Shown in pieces: positions 12,480 to 22,990 of a stretch of 64,000 bases of DNA. A program made the position numbers and the translations under genes. The notes beneath the pieces were generated by a model, which searched no databases, was not told where the DNA came from, and worked only from the letters and a program-made list of their open reading frames with translations. The stretch's first letter is position 1. Each line of letters begins with the position of its first letter. Origin of the DNA: Chloranthus sessilifolius (lineage: Eukaryota; Streptophyta; Magnoliopsida; Chloranthales; Chloranthaceae); assembly GCA_021018995.1 (NCBI GenBank), contig CM037587.1:61788104-61852103 (forward strand), written 5' to 3'.

Positions 12480-13150
12480 CCCTATTACAAACTCTTCTCT
12501 CATGCAAACAAAACCGCCTCTCCCTTATTCATCACTTTTCTTTCTCTCTCAAACCCTAGCCTCTCTCCTCTTCCTCTCTCTCACTCTCGACAAACCCTAG
12601 ATTTGACCCTTTTTCTGTTATTTTAAGCCCTATTTCAGCTCAGATCGAAGCTCTCAACTTTCCCTATTTCAGATCAGATCAAGCACTAGATTTCCAAAAT
12701 TTTGTTATATAAATCCTAGCTACGAAAATTTTGTTCTATAAATATGATCTCAGTGAGGTTCTGATCGGGAGCTCGACAAAAGATCTCCGTACATCGAAGT
12801 CAATCAAGTCTCAATTAGTTTTTCAAAAATCTAAACACGAAAATTTCTGCCTGATGAGCTTCTTCGGATCGATCTATTTGGCGTTTCAGACGGTACCTCT
12901 CTATAAAGGTTGAAACCTAAGGGCGTAATGGAGTTGCTTAGGGCTTGAGATCGTAATCGAGCGATTTCTCAGATCGAGTGTTTGAAATCCTCTGGCTTCA
13001 CAATAAAAATCAACATTGATTAACACATTTCTTGGGTTTTATTGATGAATTTTCTCTATCTAATAGTCAAAACATCTAGATTTTCTGAGAAAGGGTTTCT
13101 GTAGTAATTTGAACTACTAGTGTTTACCAATGGTTTAATCTTTGTTGTAG
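12480..13150 (+). promoter_or_regulatory. Promoter/5'-leader-like end of CACTA-1
   Basis: CT-rich sequence with two aaaccctag telo-box words (12551 and 12592), a familiar composition of plant 5' leaders of translation-related genes. It ends in a clear 3' splice site (ttgttgtag at 13141-13150) feeding the PGAP1 exon. It may be the captured PGAP1 leader or belong to the transposon end; similar leaders in CACTA-2 and CACTA-3 favour a functional role at this end. No clear TATA box was seen. Confidence 0.45.
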
Positions 13151-13456
13151 AAGTTGGATCTAACAACGCCAGGGTTTAGAGGGAAATGTAGAGTGGCCGC
13201 ACTGGTTATTTTTTCGGTATGGGGTGTTCTCGCAGCTCTCTATGGTTTGCTAATGGCAGTTCCGAATGATTGTACGATGACCTACATGTATCCAACCTAC
13301 ATTCCCATGTCGACTCCTACTAACATCTCTTCTGACGGTTATGGATTGTTCTTATACCATGAAGGATGGGAAAAGATCAATTTTGAAAAACATCTTAAGA
13401 AGCTCAGCAACGTTCCTGTTCTTTTTATTCCAGGCAATGGTGGTAGCTACAAGCAG
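13151..13456 (+). pseudogene. PGAP1: PGAP1-like GPI inositol-deacylase, N-terminal exon fragment
   Basis: The family removes the acyl chain from inositol of GPI anchors in the ER. The exon encodes the start of the plant protein: GFRGKCRVAALVIFSVWG, one hydrophobic membrane segment, TMYMYPTYIP-like region (read here as CTMTYMYPTYIP), LYHEGWEKI and the start of the lipase fold VPVLFIPGNGGSYKQ. It begins after an acceptor at 13150, so the initiator ATG would lie upstream; no ATG opens this frame inside the exon before the conserved region. It ends after codon CAG, where the intron would begin with GC (gcaaat), a GC-AG type donor. The catalytic serine exon and everything downstream are absent within CACTA-1, so this is a captured piece. 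Frame is open throughout. Confidence 0.8.
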
Positions 13457-15600
13457 GCAAATTCCCTTTCATATGTTCCATTATTTTTCTATCTAGTCTT
13501 AGTGATCGCATATAAAATCTTCCATGTCTTGATAAAGCTTAGAGATAACACAAGTTTTCTATTCTACCAATAGTATTACATTTTCTTTTTTCAAATACAA
13601 TTTAAGATTGTTGCTACATGGCCCTAAATGACATGGTGATTTATACTAAGAGTCTACGACGTGGTATGGCCACATTTTGATGGTATTTTTAAGGGGCCTT
13701 AGATGTTAATGAACTAAGTTAAGCCCCTGCCTCAAGAGAAAAATAATATATTCAGATTTTGGGATCGTGTTATTAGTGTAGGCAACTTGTTTGATCAAAT
13801 GCATGAGAGGAGTATGGTTTCTGTAGTATTATGCAATTTTTAATCAATATCTTTAAAGTAGATTATTATTAAGGTCCTACACTTTTTGGCAGCCAGTGTT
13901 TCTTTCATTAGTACCACTTTCCGGGTTGCTCTGGAAAATGAGAGTATCCTAATGTGAAAACATAGTTCCACATCTGCTGTTTAGAAAAGAAGGAATAGCT
14001 ATAAAGAGTGAATGATAGTCCCTCATCACCTGTGTGCTATATATAATCTTGGCAATTCTCACCTTACAAGCCGATTTTTTAAGGTTGAGTAAGGCTCATG
14101 GGAGAAGTGAGGAAAAAAGAAGCTATAAAAGAGAAGTGAAATAAATGGTTAAGCATAAAAGATGGAGTAGCTATAAAAGAGAAGTGAAACAAAGGGTTAA
14201 GCATAATTAATTCAAAATTATTTTAATTTAATTAAAATTAAATTGGAACTATTTGAATATTTTTGTTGTATACTCTATATTTTTGTTGTTTACTCTATGC
14301 TAAACAAGCTTGTAGTATAGTTTGCAAAATGCCGCAAACAGAATTTGCAATGTTTACCCGAAGCCGGTTATAGTTTAACTCGCAAAAGCTTTGAAAGGCG
14401 TTTCTTAGAAAATGTCGTTGCTAAGAATTCCATTCATTGACCGATATTAACCATCAGATCTACGGATTCTAAAATCAATGATAGTTCATATTTATTTTAG
14501 CAATTGAAATTACAGTACACTAATCAGATGGTTCAATTTCTCAAATAGTTGATGAGTGTTTAAACACTAAATCAATTGGTGACTTTGAATTAAATAATAA
14601 AGATTTTTTTTTTCCAATTTTGGTCACAACAGATCTTAAGATTATGAACTTACAATCAGATGGTCTGATGTTGCTTTCATGTGGAATATTCTAAAAAGTG
14701 AATGTAACGAGGACTCAATTTGCCACATTTGTTGGTTGGATTTTTTGTTAGATAATATTTTTGAGTTTCAGAAATAACTGTTTTATCTCATATGTGTTGG
14801 ATACTCAGTTTTACTTGTCAAATCCCTACTCTTCTACACCATTTCATATATGTGATATCAGTGTTGTATATGGGCATCATAGATGTTAGGAGATAAAAGT
14901 GAGAAAATGGTTGCGCAGCAAGGCTCTTAAGTATGCTGCTTCTTCCTCGGTAGAAGAAGTTGAAGGGAGTACATTGGGGTTTTTATGGTGCTGTGGATGG
15001 GGAGACTAGTTATAGGTGTAGGATTTTTAATTGCATGAGTGAAATTGGCAATGAAGGAATCACAACTGATGTTCAAATTTTCTACTACATGAGACGATGC
15101 TGGCTTTGAATCATATTGCATAGAGAAGTAGAAAGACTGCATAACTGTAGATGAAGGGTGAATAATTGTGTAATTTCAATCTCATGCTTTCCCATGCATC
15201 CTAATGTTTTACTTCATGTTGATGGAGGTGACCTTCTAACCAATCCTATTATTATCATAGGCTTGATGGTCTTTTGTATCTCTACTATATGTAATCCTCT
15301 ATTTTTTCAGTTATTAGTAAATGTTATAATTTCCAAAAAAGGAAAAATAAACTGCTGCAAGCCTACAACTTTTTCCAGACTACACCACTCGGCAGTGGCT
15401 GTCCTCTCTTGTTGAGTCTTACAGGGGGTCTAGATATGTTTAAGAAAGCATTCTGTTTTTTAAAGTGTAAACCTTGTACTCAACAAAATTTCTTGGTCTA
15501 TGTTTATCTACTACATAAATGATGGCGATTCTATTTACATCTAAATCTCATAGTTCTTGCATCTATGGTACACAAACAAATGGGCACTTCTTTTTTGCAG
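13457..15600 (+). other. Intron-like and repeat sequence between PGAP1 and MED14 pieces
   Basis: No exon recognised. It holds a ~60-bp imperfect tandem repeat around agctataaaagagaagtgaaa (14120-14200), and inverted-repeat material between about 14370 and 14740 containing tcagatgg words, probably a MITE. The last part is likely captured MED14 intron, since it ends in a polypyrimidine tract and ag. Confidence 0.5.
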
Positions 15601-15800
15601 GTATTTGAACAGGATTTGGCTGGGGTGAAGATGCCCAAATTGATCCTGAATGGATCGGACTCTTTGCTAATGGGGTTTCCACAGTTTGGGAGCTCCTATT
15701 ATTTGCTGATGCATCTTGATAAGGGTTTCAAGCCATTGTTTAAACTTCTAGAGACCTAGCTAGATCCATGTGGAAAAATCAATTCAGCTGGAGCGTCCAA
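15601..15800 (+). pseudogene. MED14: Mediator subunit 14 (MED14/SWP) internal exon fragment
   Basis: MED14 is the scaffold subunit of Mediator, the RNA polymerase II coactivator. After the acceptor ttttttgcag (15591-15600) the frame reads through DSLLMGFPQFGSSYYLLM and DKGFKPLFKLLET, a signature of plant MED14. The next codon is TAG where the family has glutamine, a CAG to TAG change, and coding-like sequence (LDPCGK) continues after it. Only this single exon is present, so it is a captured, mutated piece. The exon end is approximate. Confidence 0.75.
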
Positions 15801-15839
15801 TCATGTAGTGCGGTTTCTTTAAATCTTGCCTAGTAAATT

Positions 15840-15900
15840 TATTATGGTTACTATTGTTATTATTATTATTATTATTATTATCGTTATTATTATTATTATT
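15840..15900. repeat. (ATT)n microsatellite
   Basis: Run of ATT/TTA trinucleotides with single interruptions downstream of the MED14 exon. Confidence 0.85.
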
Positions 15901-16014
15901 TAACTTTCCATGAGTCTGCCAACATGCACAATTGTTCTAAATATTGGTCATAGTTTAAAAGAAAGACTTAGGCTGCGTATGGCATTGCTCTTTGGTAGCA
16001 CTTCAAAAATAGAG

Positions 16015-16260
16015 TCCTACGCCGACGGCTTGTAATATGCAAGCTGTCGGCGTATAAAAAGTGTATATAAGTCAACTTTTTTTCCCTAGTATCACTTCGC
16101 ACGAGCTCCCTTCTCCCAAACTCAACCCCTTCTCCCTTCGCTCAAACCCTAAATCCGTATTGCTCGAACCCCTCTCGCGCAAACCCTAAATCCCTATCGC
16201 TCAAACCCCTCTCACTCAAACTCTAAATCCCTCTCTCCTTTCCACTTCTCCACCAATGAG
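16015..16260 (+). promoter_or_regulatory. Promoter/5'-leader-like end of CACTA-3
   Basis: An inverted pair of the subterminal motif (ctacgccgacggc and gctgtcggcgta) is followed at once by TATA-like cgtataaaaag and gtatataag (16051-16070). Next come CT-rich sequence and imperfect ~35-bp repeats of ctcaaaccctaaatccctatcg with telo-box words at 16143, 16181 and, mutated, 16218. This is the layout of a plant core promoter and leader immediately inside a transposon terminus. Confidence 0.55.
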
Positions 16261-18036
16261 ATTAAGAAACCCTAGCTAGCTTTGTCGCCATTTGTCGCTT
16301 GTTTGAATGGTGGAAACCACCTCATGTGTATATAGCTTTCTATTTATTATATAAATCTTTCTACTACACATGCTTAGATGTACTTTAGTCCAATTAATGG
16401 CTGGAACAAGGCTTTCATTAATGAAAGTCCAAAGCGGTGTGACTGTTTAGGACTTTAGATTGGGAACTACTAAGTCATGTGAGTTAACCAGCATTAAGTG
16501 CCTGATGCGTGCATATAATGAATGCAACATTGGTGCATGCATGAGTTAAGGTGACATAATGTATTTTGGGACTTGGGAGATGAACAAATCCTACCTTAAA
16601 TTTCAGGTTCAGTGGGGGCCCATGTGTGCAATATATTCTTGAACAAGCTTATTCTACTTCTTCCCATTTTATGTAGATATATGTTAATCACCTTAATTTT
16701 GAACTTATAGAGATGCATTGAATAACTTTGGCCCTAGAATTTGTAGCTGTGAACGCAATCTTTGAATTTGTAATTGTAGACTGACCTCCATTCAAGCAGC
16801 TTTCAAAGTCAATAAAGTGATGTCCATTGATCAAATTGGAGAATAAGCAAATAGGAATAAACTGTTAAATTAATTGAATCATCCTTGGAAGAGATTTTAA
16901 CTATCATCTGAACAGTTTCGAATTATAATCAATTTGATTGAATTGGTGTCTAGTGGAACTGTAGATGACACTTAGCTTCCTTGCAAGTTTAAATATTTCG
17001 AGTAATTGCTGCTGCTGGTTCAATTTTAGCCCCCACTATGAAGTATTCAAAGCATGTCTCATTTGCATTAATGCATCGCTTACTCTCTAGGGATTTGTTT
17101 AATGGATTGAATGGACACATATTGCAAGAGAGATTAAACAAATTGGTTAAAAGTAAATGGCTAAATATAGCATGTGGTATTAGATGGGGGCATGTGTATG
17201 GGTAGATGTAACAGCGGATGAGAGCTGATGTATAGTGGATCTATCTAATGGTTGCAAAGTGTTAACAAGTTTAAACTATTTTTTGACAGGTATTCGATGA
17301 AGTGAGTACTGTATAAGTTGAATAGGTGGCTGGTATGTTGGGTAGCAAAGGTATGGGTAGGCAAGGGGCAATAGCAAGTATTCAATGAATAGGCATTCTG
17401 TAGTATTGGACGTGAACAGGAGTCAGCTGATAATGAAAGATGTAGATGTTAATTGGTAAATGAGTTAGTGGGCTGGTGGTCAAGCATATTGAATTTTTTC
17501 AATGAAGACATAGTAGATCTAGATTCCTTAATGCTCTGTGTTTTTCTAATCAGAATGCATAATCTATGCGTTTTTTCCAACCTAGTGTGTCTGCCCACAA
17601 TGGTGCTCATGCTACTTCCCTGAAGCAAACAAGCCCTTGTCGTAGCAGGGGCAGGGCAGAACAGGCTATGCACTGAGTTTCTTGTCAATAGGAGATTCCT
17701 TCTGCAGACACTGTAGGGGGCAATCCCAGTAGCATGACAACTACATTGGCTATGCTGCTTAAACCAACTAAAAAAGGAGCAGCCTCTGCAAGCTAACCTT
17801 AAATGCTGCAACAAAATGATACAGCTGCTGCTCAGCACAGCAGACACACCAGTAGAACCTGAAAATCTTGCAACAGTAAGAGCAGCCAAACCAGCTTGAT
17901 TGGGTGGCTATGTGCAGGATGCCGTATGCTCTCCATCGCCAGCATGAAGCCTGCAACATACCATAATTGATTTTTTTCCTGTATGTAATAAGCATTCATT
18001 TAACTAAGGATGCTTAGTTTGTCAGATTTGATTCCC
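16261..18036 (+). other. Unassigned interior of CACTA-3
   Basis: AT-rich sequence with no recognisable exon. A 146-codon frame on the minus strand (17449-17889) matches nothing I know and shows no domain, so I do not call it a gene. Probably intronic or other captured non-coding DNA. Confidence 0.4.
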
Positions 18037-18209
18037 TAAGAATCAAATTCGTAGTTCATAAGTTTGTGAAAGAGCTGAAAGAGGCTCTAGATGCCGATAT
18101 CAAAGGTAGGATCATGAAGGAGAGGTAGATGCAGAGCTACATCAAGGAGAGAGAAAGAGAAATGGCTGAAACAGAGGCCGCTTGGAATGCTTAGCTTTCT
18201 CGTCGGGAG
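18037..18209 (+). pseudogene. Charged coiled-coil exon fragment, gene not recognised
   Basis: The plus frame reads FVKELKEALDADIKGRIMK, then a stop (TAG), then a Glu/Arg-rich helix (YIKERERE, MAETEAAW), a second TAG and LSRRE before a donor-like gaggtataa at 18206-18214. The composition is that of a long charged alpha-helix or coiled coil. Both stops sit where GAG/AAG-type codons would keep the helix. It lies in sense orientation to the promoter-like end. I cannot name the parent gene. Confidence 0.5.
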
Positions 18210-18477
18210 GTATAAAACTAGATTTAGGATTTTTAGTTGTTTCATGATATGAGGGATATATTTGTTTTTTTGGTCGATTTTTGGAAATTTATGTCGAATT
18301 TATTTTTCATAAGCACCGAATTTTCTGTATGATATGTGCTTTTAGAACTAGCATAATTGTTGTTTTTGCTACTTCTTTTTGGTTACTTGTAATTAGTCGA
18401 AGCTGCAAAAAATTTAGAAGAAGTGTGTCTAGGTTATTCCATTTAAGAAAATACAAATTTTTATTTTACTATTATTG

Positions 18478-18480
<3 letters not shown>

Positions 18481-18530
<50 letters not shown>
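18481..18530. repeat. (TA)n microsatellite
   Basis: About 24 TA units inside CACTA-3. Confidence 0.9.
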
Positions 18531-18531
<1 letters not shown>

Positions 18532-18581
18532 CAATAATTTTTGCACTAAACTTCAGCATATCATCTCGAAGTACTACAAGC

Positions 18582-18650
18582 TAGCTTGATGAATTGGCGG
18601 CTGAGACTGCTGCTGCCATGGTTGCCAACCACCCAGATTACACCTCTCTA
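18582..18650 (+). pseudogene. RNR1: Ribonucleotide reductase large subunit exon fragment
   Basis: The enzyme reduces ribonucleoside diphosphates for DNA synthesis. The frame TAG-LDELAAETAAAMVANHPDY matches the conserved N-terminal region of the R1 subunit just before the family's IAVSNLHK block. The TAG replaces a residue before LDEL, plausibly glutamine. After TSL the similarity ends, so only ~70 bp of coding sequence was captured or remains. Short, so the call rests on a single motif. Confidence 0.6.
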
Positions 18651-20060
18651 CGAATGAAGTGCTATGACAAGGCATTACTTGGTTGCTATATATTTATTTG
18701 TAATAAATCTTTCTCATGCTATATATTTTTGTTGTAAATTGTAATAGTTTGTTTTATATATTTTATTAGAGGCTTTGATGATGAAATGACGGCAGTCGTT
18801 CCAAAAAATCTAGAAAGCAGGGGACGAGCTTGTTAGTGGTACATTTAGCCCTCCTATTTTCTTTGGGCTTTGCCAACCCTCAACTTGTTGCTAAACTGCT
18901 GCTGTTTATTAGTTGAGTAAAACAAAGACGACATAAGAGTTGTCACTGATCGTGGGGACGAATTGGTTGCATATGTTGTATTGTTTGCTACTGGTAATTT
19001 TCTTAGCACTTATTCGTAATGTATTCCAAGCTTCATAAATATTGAGATTATTATAATTACATGCACTTGTTTACATTTTGGTTGCATTTGTTATGCATAT
19101 AACCCAATAAATAGTCTCTGTTTGGTAAGACCCTCTGACAGTTTGTTTCTGGTCATGCCATTTATTGGTGTATAGAAAGAAATAGGGTCTTTCAATTGAA
19201 TGTTCATATGTACCTATGACAGTTTGTTTTCTTGTCATACCATTTGTTGGTTCGACTTACCGAATTGACAAACTCAATCATTTTTTTGAGTTGAATTGGT
19301 GAGTTGGCCGATTGACCCATGCTCCAAACTCGATCAACCAAAGAAAATCCAAGCACTGACATACCATAGATCAATCTGCCAAGACCTCATTAGGAAATAG
19401 AATATTGAAAAGCCCATTGAAAAAACCCACTGAAATCTCAAGACCATTGAAAAACATAAATCAAACGGAAATGCTCAAAATTTAGTCAGTTGTTCCCAGA
19501 TGCCAAAACTACCACTTCCTAGTTAACCTCCAACCCAAAAAATACTATTCCACTAACAAACAAAGACTGATAAAAAACACTTTGTTTAAACAAATTCCCA
19601 TCACATGTCACAGATCCCAAAAAAATCCCCTTGTGTACAATAGAACACATCACGCTCAAATGTAATTTTAGAGTCATATTTTTGGGATCTGGGACATGTG
19701 GAATAAAAAACTGGCCACCTGATGGGTGCGCCATGATCTCAAGATCCTATGTGAACAGTAAAAATAGCAGATATCTAAACTCATCTAGTATAAGAACAGT
19801 AAAAAAAAATGTCATTTTCCTTCATCGCAGACCAACATAAAGCACATCTGGATGGTATCATTAACTAATATTTTTAATTATTATTTGGTTAGTTACAGAT
19901 AGATTAGTCACTATTCTGATATATAATCAATCCATTTATTATGAATTTGGTTAGATTTAGGTAGATTAATGACTTGTTTTAATAGCTTAATTTCAAGTTA
20001 TATTAGTTCTTTAATTAAAATCTTTCTTTATCAATCCAAATCTTTCACTTTTTCTTGCAG
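18651..20060 (+). other. Unassigned interior of CACTA-3
   Basis: No exon recognised. An inverted repeat flanks 19605-19700 (acatgtcacagatcccaaaa against ttttgggatctgggacatgt), a probable small MITE. The final part is likely captured GH31 intron, ending in a clear 3' splice site. Confidence 0.45.
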
Positions 20061-20193
20061 ATCTGGGGGTGATTGGAGTACAACTTATGCGCCTTCACCA
20101 TTCTATATGACGTCAAAGATGAGATCTGTTTACCTTGGAGGCTGCAGCTACTCAGTTTTTGATCTAAGAAAACATGATAGAATATAGATTCAG
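20061..20193 (+). pseudogene. GH31 family glycosidase (plant YihQ-like) exon fragment
   Basis: GH31 enzymes hydrolyse alpha-glucosides or related sugars such as sulfoquinovosides. After the acceptor tttcttgcag (20051-20060) the frame reads GGDWSTTYAPSPFYMTSKM and YSVFDLRKHDRI, the region preceding the catalytic barrel in the plant homologues I recall. A TAG interrupts at 20185-20187 where the family has a glutamate, followed by IQ and the donor gtatca at 20194. A single exon with both splice borders but a nonsense codon: a captured, decayed piece. Confidence 0.6.
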
Positions 20194-20450
20194 GTATCAA
20201 TGTGGAAACTGGATTTTTTCTTCGGTTTCTTTTTTCACGGTTTATCAAAAAACTAATCTGATCTCTCTGTTCTAGCATCATGAAAAATGGTTCTCTTGGC
20301 AATTTTTAATTTACAATTAATTGTAAGATACAGGTTTCGCTTAGGGAGCACAAATTGATATAACTTAATATCGGTGTTTGGTATTAGTTGAAGCCCATTG
20401 TTGATAGCATGAAGCTCTTCTCCACATAAAAGTTTTAGAAAGAACCAAAC

Positions 20451-20620
20451 CCCCAACTAGTTGGGGTGTGAATGGGAGATGGAATTGAGCTGATAATGAG
20501 CCCCAACTTACTCAGCAAGTACCTTAAGATACCACCCCCAGCTAGTTGGGGTGTGAATGGGAGATGGAATTGCGCTGATAATGAGCACCAAACCCAAAGT
20601 CAACTCAGACCTGAACCCAA
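20451..20620 (+). repeat. 85-bp tandem duplication
   Basis: The block ctagttggggtgtgaatggg followed by agatggaattg occurs twice with an 85-bp period (ctag at 20457 and 20542), with minor changes. Confidence 0.8.
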
Positions 20621-20718
20621 ACCGAAACCCAAAAAAATTGGTCTTTTTCGATTCAGTTTCGGGTTTTTTATTTTTTATTTTTACTTTTTAGCTACATTTT
20701 CCTTTTTTTGAATTTTTT

Positions 20719-20829
20719 TCCGGTTTTCTCATCCTACCTAATCGGTTGTTTTTGCCACCCAAAACTGAAACCGAACCGAACCAGAATCGGTTTGGTTCGG
20801 TCCGAATCAAGTAGGATGAGAAAACCGGA
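20719..20829. mobile_element. Small foldback (possible MITE)
   Basis: ccggttttctcatcctac at 20719 is the reverse complement of gtaggatgagaaaaccgg ending at 20829; the interior contains aaccgaaccgaacc and its inverse. No target duplication assigned. Confidence 0.6.
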
Positions 20830-21141
20830 AAAAATAAAAGCCACTTGTCTAACTAGAAATATATAAATAGTTGTTATAAATATACGCCGCTTGTCTATAA
20901 AGCAACTATGTAGACTGCATGTTGGTAGATAAGCCGCCAAAGGTAATTTGATTCCATTGCGGCTATGAACTGCATGCTGGTTTCTAAGATAGACTATACA
21001 GAAATTTGTTTATATATCAACTATATGGACTGACCGCTGGTCTACAGATTGCATTGAGATATATGAATTAATTTTTCATTAATGCACTGTTAAGAGTTTA
21101 CTTCAATTTTTCTCTAACTGTGATATGATTTGATTTTGCAG

Positions 21142-21422
21142 GCCCCTTAAAGAGGCAGAATAGCACCAATACCTGCAAAGAAGAAATCGGTAATTTTATT
21201 TTATTTATTTTCTATATTTTGATCTGTAATGTTTTTATAGAGTGAAACTAATTTTCCTAAGTAGAATGTCTATATATATATATATATTATTTATTTATTT
21301 TTGTATGTAATATGTTTTGGATTTTAGGAGAAGGTTGTGAATCCGTTGTTAGAGAAGCGTCCAAAGCAGTTTGGAATTGGAGGGACTTTGCATCCAAAGA
21401 GGGATTTGCATCGGTTTGTGAG
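21142..21422 (+). pseudogene. RPL7A: 60S ribosomal protein eL8 (L7a), first two coding exon fragments
   Basis: Exon 21142-21189 reads AP-stop-RGRIAPIPAKKKS after an acceptor tttgcag and before donor gtaatt. Exon 21328-21422 reads [18 protein letters not shown] and PKRDLHRFV between acceptor ttttag and donor gtaggg. Both match the basic N-terminus of the large-subunit protein eL8, with the family intron in place. A TAA replaces lysine in the first piece. The initiator methionine and the remainder are missing, so it is a captured fragment. Its position just inside the right end of CACTA-3 makes it the last gene piece of that element. Confidence 0.85.
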
Positions 21423-21544
21423 GTAGGGCAACCAATGGCTGGGATGGAACTTGCAACCTCTAGATAGGTAGGGTAACCGATGGCTGGGATGGAACCTGTG
21501 ACCGCTAGGTAGATAGGGCAATGGGAATTTTTTTTTTTTTAAAA

Positions 21545-21730
21545 GGCCTATGCCGATGGCTGGAGTTGTAGGCATCGGCATAGGGGTGATTTATAATACC
21601 TATGCCAACGGCTACAACCATCGGCATAAGCCCATTTATTTTTAAAAAAATAAAAAAACACACACATACTGCTGTTTTAGTCTACACGGATCGCTGGCAG
21701 CCGTCGGCGTAGGTGCCTTTATTTGTAGTG
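21545..21730. repeat. Subterminal repeats at CACTA-3 right end
   Basis: Variants of tatgccgatggc / gccatcggcata in both orientations, and gccgtcggcgtagg close to the terminus, resemble clustered transposase-accessory binding sites of CACTA elements. Confidence 0.7.
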
Positions 21731-22119
21731 TAGCACCTGCCATTGCAGAGCTCACCTGCGTTTGCAGGTTATCATCCTCTTTGTTAACATCCCGGTACCT
21801 ACTTTAGCAGGTACCCATTCTCCTTGATAACTCCTTGCATAGCATGATTTTATGCATGATTTACCTATTTACCCTCCTCTCTACTCACTCCTTCTCAGAG
21901 CTATTTCTATTGGCTCTGATAGGGAGCTAGTAGAGAGGAGGGTAGAACTGCTAGTGCAGGTAAATCATGCATAAAATCTTTCTATGTAAGGAGTTATCAA
22001 GGAGAAGGGGTACTTGCTAAAGCAGGTACCAGTGTTAATAAAGAAGATGATAACTTGCCAAAGCAGGTGAGTTCTGCTATGGAAGGGGCTACCAAAGAGC
22101 AATGCCATACGCAGCCTTA

Positions 22120-22406
22120 ATATTTTGGGGACCTATGCAATGTTAAAACACCATCTAAGCCATGTGATTTGAAGGCCATGATCCAAAGAGATTAGGTGAA
22201 AAATGTGATTTGAAGGCCATGATTCAAAGAGATTAGGTGCAAAAGATTGGCACAAAACACCGTGTTATGCAGTCAATCTATCTCTGTGAGCAGGACACTC
22301 AATTGCTTTTATGGGACCTAGTAATGGACATCTCAGGTTGATAATCTCCTGTGCCATATATGAAATATAGATTACTGATTTGCTTGGTGATTTTGAATGA
22401 TCTCAG
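22120..22406 (+). other. Cpn60-beta intron remnant with 48-bp tandem repeat
   Basis: Between the MITE and the Cpn60-beta exon. It contains two direct copies of atgtgatttgaaggccatga plus following sequence (22161-22255) and ends in tctcag, the acceptor of the next exon. Confidence 0.55.
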
Positions 22407-22495
22407 GCAGTTGTTGAGAAAGGAATTGTTGTTGGTGGGGATTGTACTCTATTAAGACTAGCAGCACAGGTCGACACCATCAAGGACACTCTTGA
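22407..22495 (+). pseudogene. CPN60B: Chloroplast chaperonin 60 beta exon fragment, 5' side of CACTA-2 insertion
   Basis: Cpn60-beta is the chloroplast GroEL-type folding chaperone. After the acceptor (22401-22406) the frame reads [18 protein letters not shown] and VDTIKDTLD, the conserved GGGCTLLRLA region of plant Cpn60-beta with a Gly to Asp change. The exon is cut after cttga by CACTA-2 and resumes at 51874. Read across, the codons continue in frame, which fixes the insertion point. Confidence 0.85.
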
Positions 22496-22990
22496 CACTA
22501 CGTGAAAAAGCCAAAAAAATCACTGCCTTAAACAGTGATTTTTTCAAAAAACCACGGTCTTTGACAGTGGTTTTTTTATGCAAATTAAAAAAAAAAAAAA
22601 ATTACGTCGACAATTTTTTATGCAAATTTTTTTAAAATAATATTTTTTTTATGCTTTTTTTTAATACAATTTTTTATGCCTTTTGTAAAACTTTTTTTTA
22701 ATGTAATTTTTTAATGTTTTTTTTTAGTACTTTAAAAAAAATTATATAAAGAAAAAAAGCTATTAATCTCATATTTAAACACATCTATTCAACCCAAATG
22801 CAAATCATTCAATGCCACTAATAAATAAAATAGATGCCCAATTCTTTTATTCAAACAAAATATTGCATCTCAACCTACGATCCAACCTTTCAAATCAATC
22901 AAATATTTTAAACTTTACATGCTCAATCCTTTTATTCAAACAAAAAAATGAAAAAGAAAGAGAGTTAACAATCTAAGGACCCCATGACCT
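22496..22990 (+). repeat. Shared distal (AAAAAGCC-type) end of CACTA-2
   Basis: Inverted copy of 53460-53974. Shared blocks include the terminus, the actgccttaaacagtg subterminal hairpin words, a long T/A-rich tract with ttttttatgc repeats, and a unique stretch (ttattcaaacaaaatattgc ... catctcaac). Confidence 0.8.

Larger units (their letters stand above)
15999..21730 (+). mobile_element. CACTA-3: gene-fragment-carrying CACTA-like transposon
   Basis: The left end is CACTTCAAAAATAGAG with cctacgccgacggc just inside; the right end (reverse complement) is CACTACAAATAAAGG, also followed by cctacgccgacggc. Both sides carry the 3-bp duplication tag (15996-15998, 21731-21733), and excising it restores the MITE. 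Variants of the subterminal word recur at 21545-21625. The TIR family differs from CACTA-1/2. It carries a promoter-like left end and pieces of four genes, all plus strand, and no transposase. Span 5732 bp. The left terminus has CACTT rather than CACTA. Confidence 0.85.
15971..22116. mobile_element. Harbinger/Tourist-like foldback MITE split by CACTA-3
   Basis: The first 29 bases (starting ggctgcgtatgg, 15971) are an exact reverse complement of the last 29 (22088-22116), flanked by tta on both sides (15968-15970 and 22117-22119), the PIF/Harbinger-type target. The left arm is cut after 28 bp by CACTA-3; the rest of the MITE is 21731-22116, itself a long imperfect hairpin whose arms share the words ggtacc, atcatcctc and catgatttta. 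Without the insert the MITE is about 411 bp and non-coding. Confidence 0.85.

Noticed and set aside
17449..17995. 146- and 75-codon minus-strand frames in CACTA-3
   Set aside because: No recognisable domain, Ser/Cys-rich composition without pattern, opposite orientation to the other cargo.
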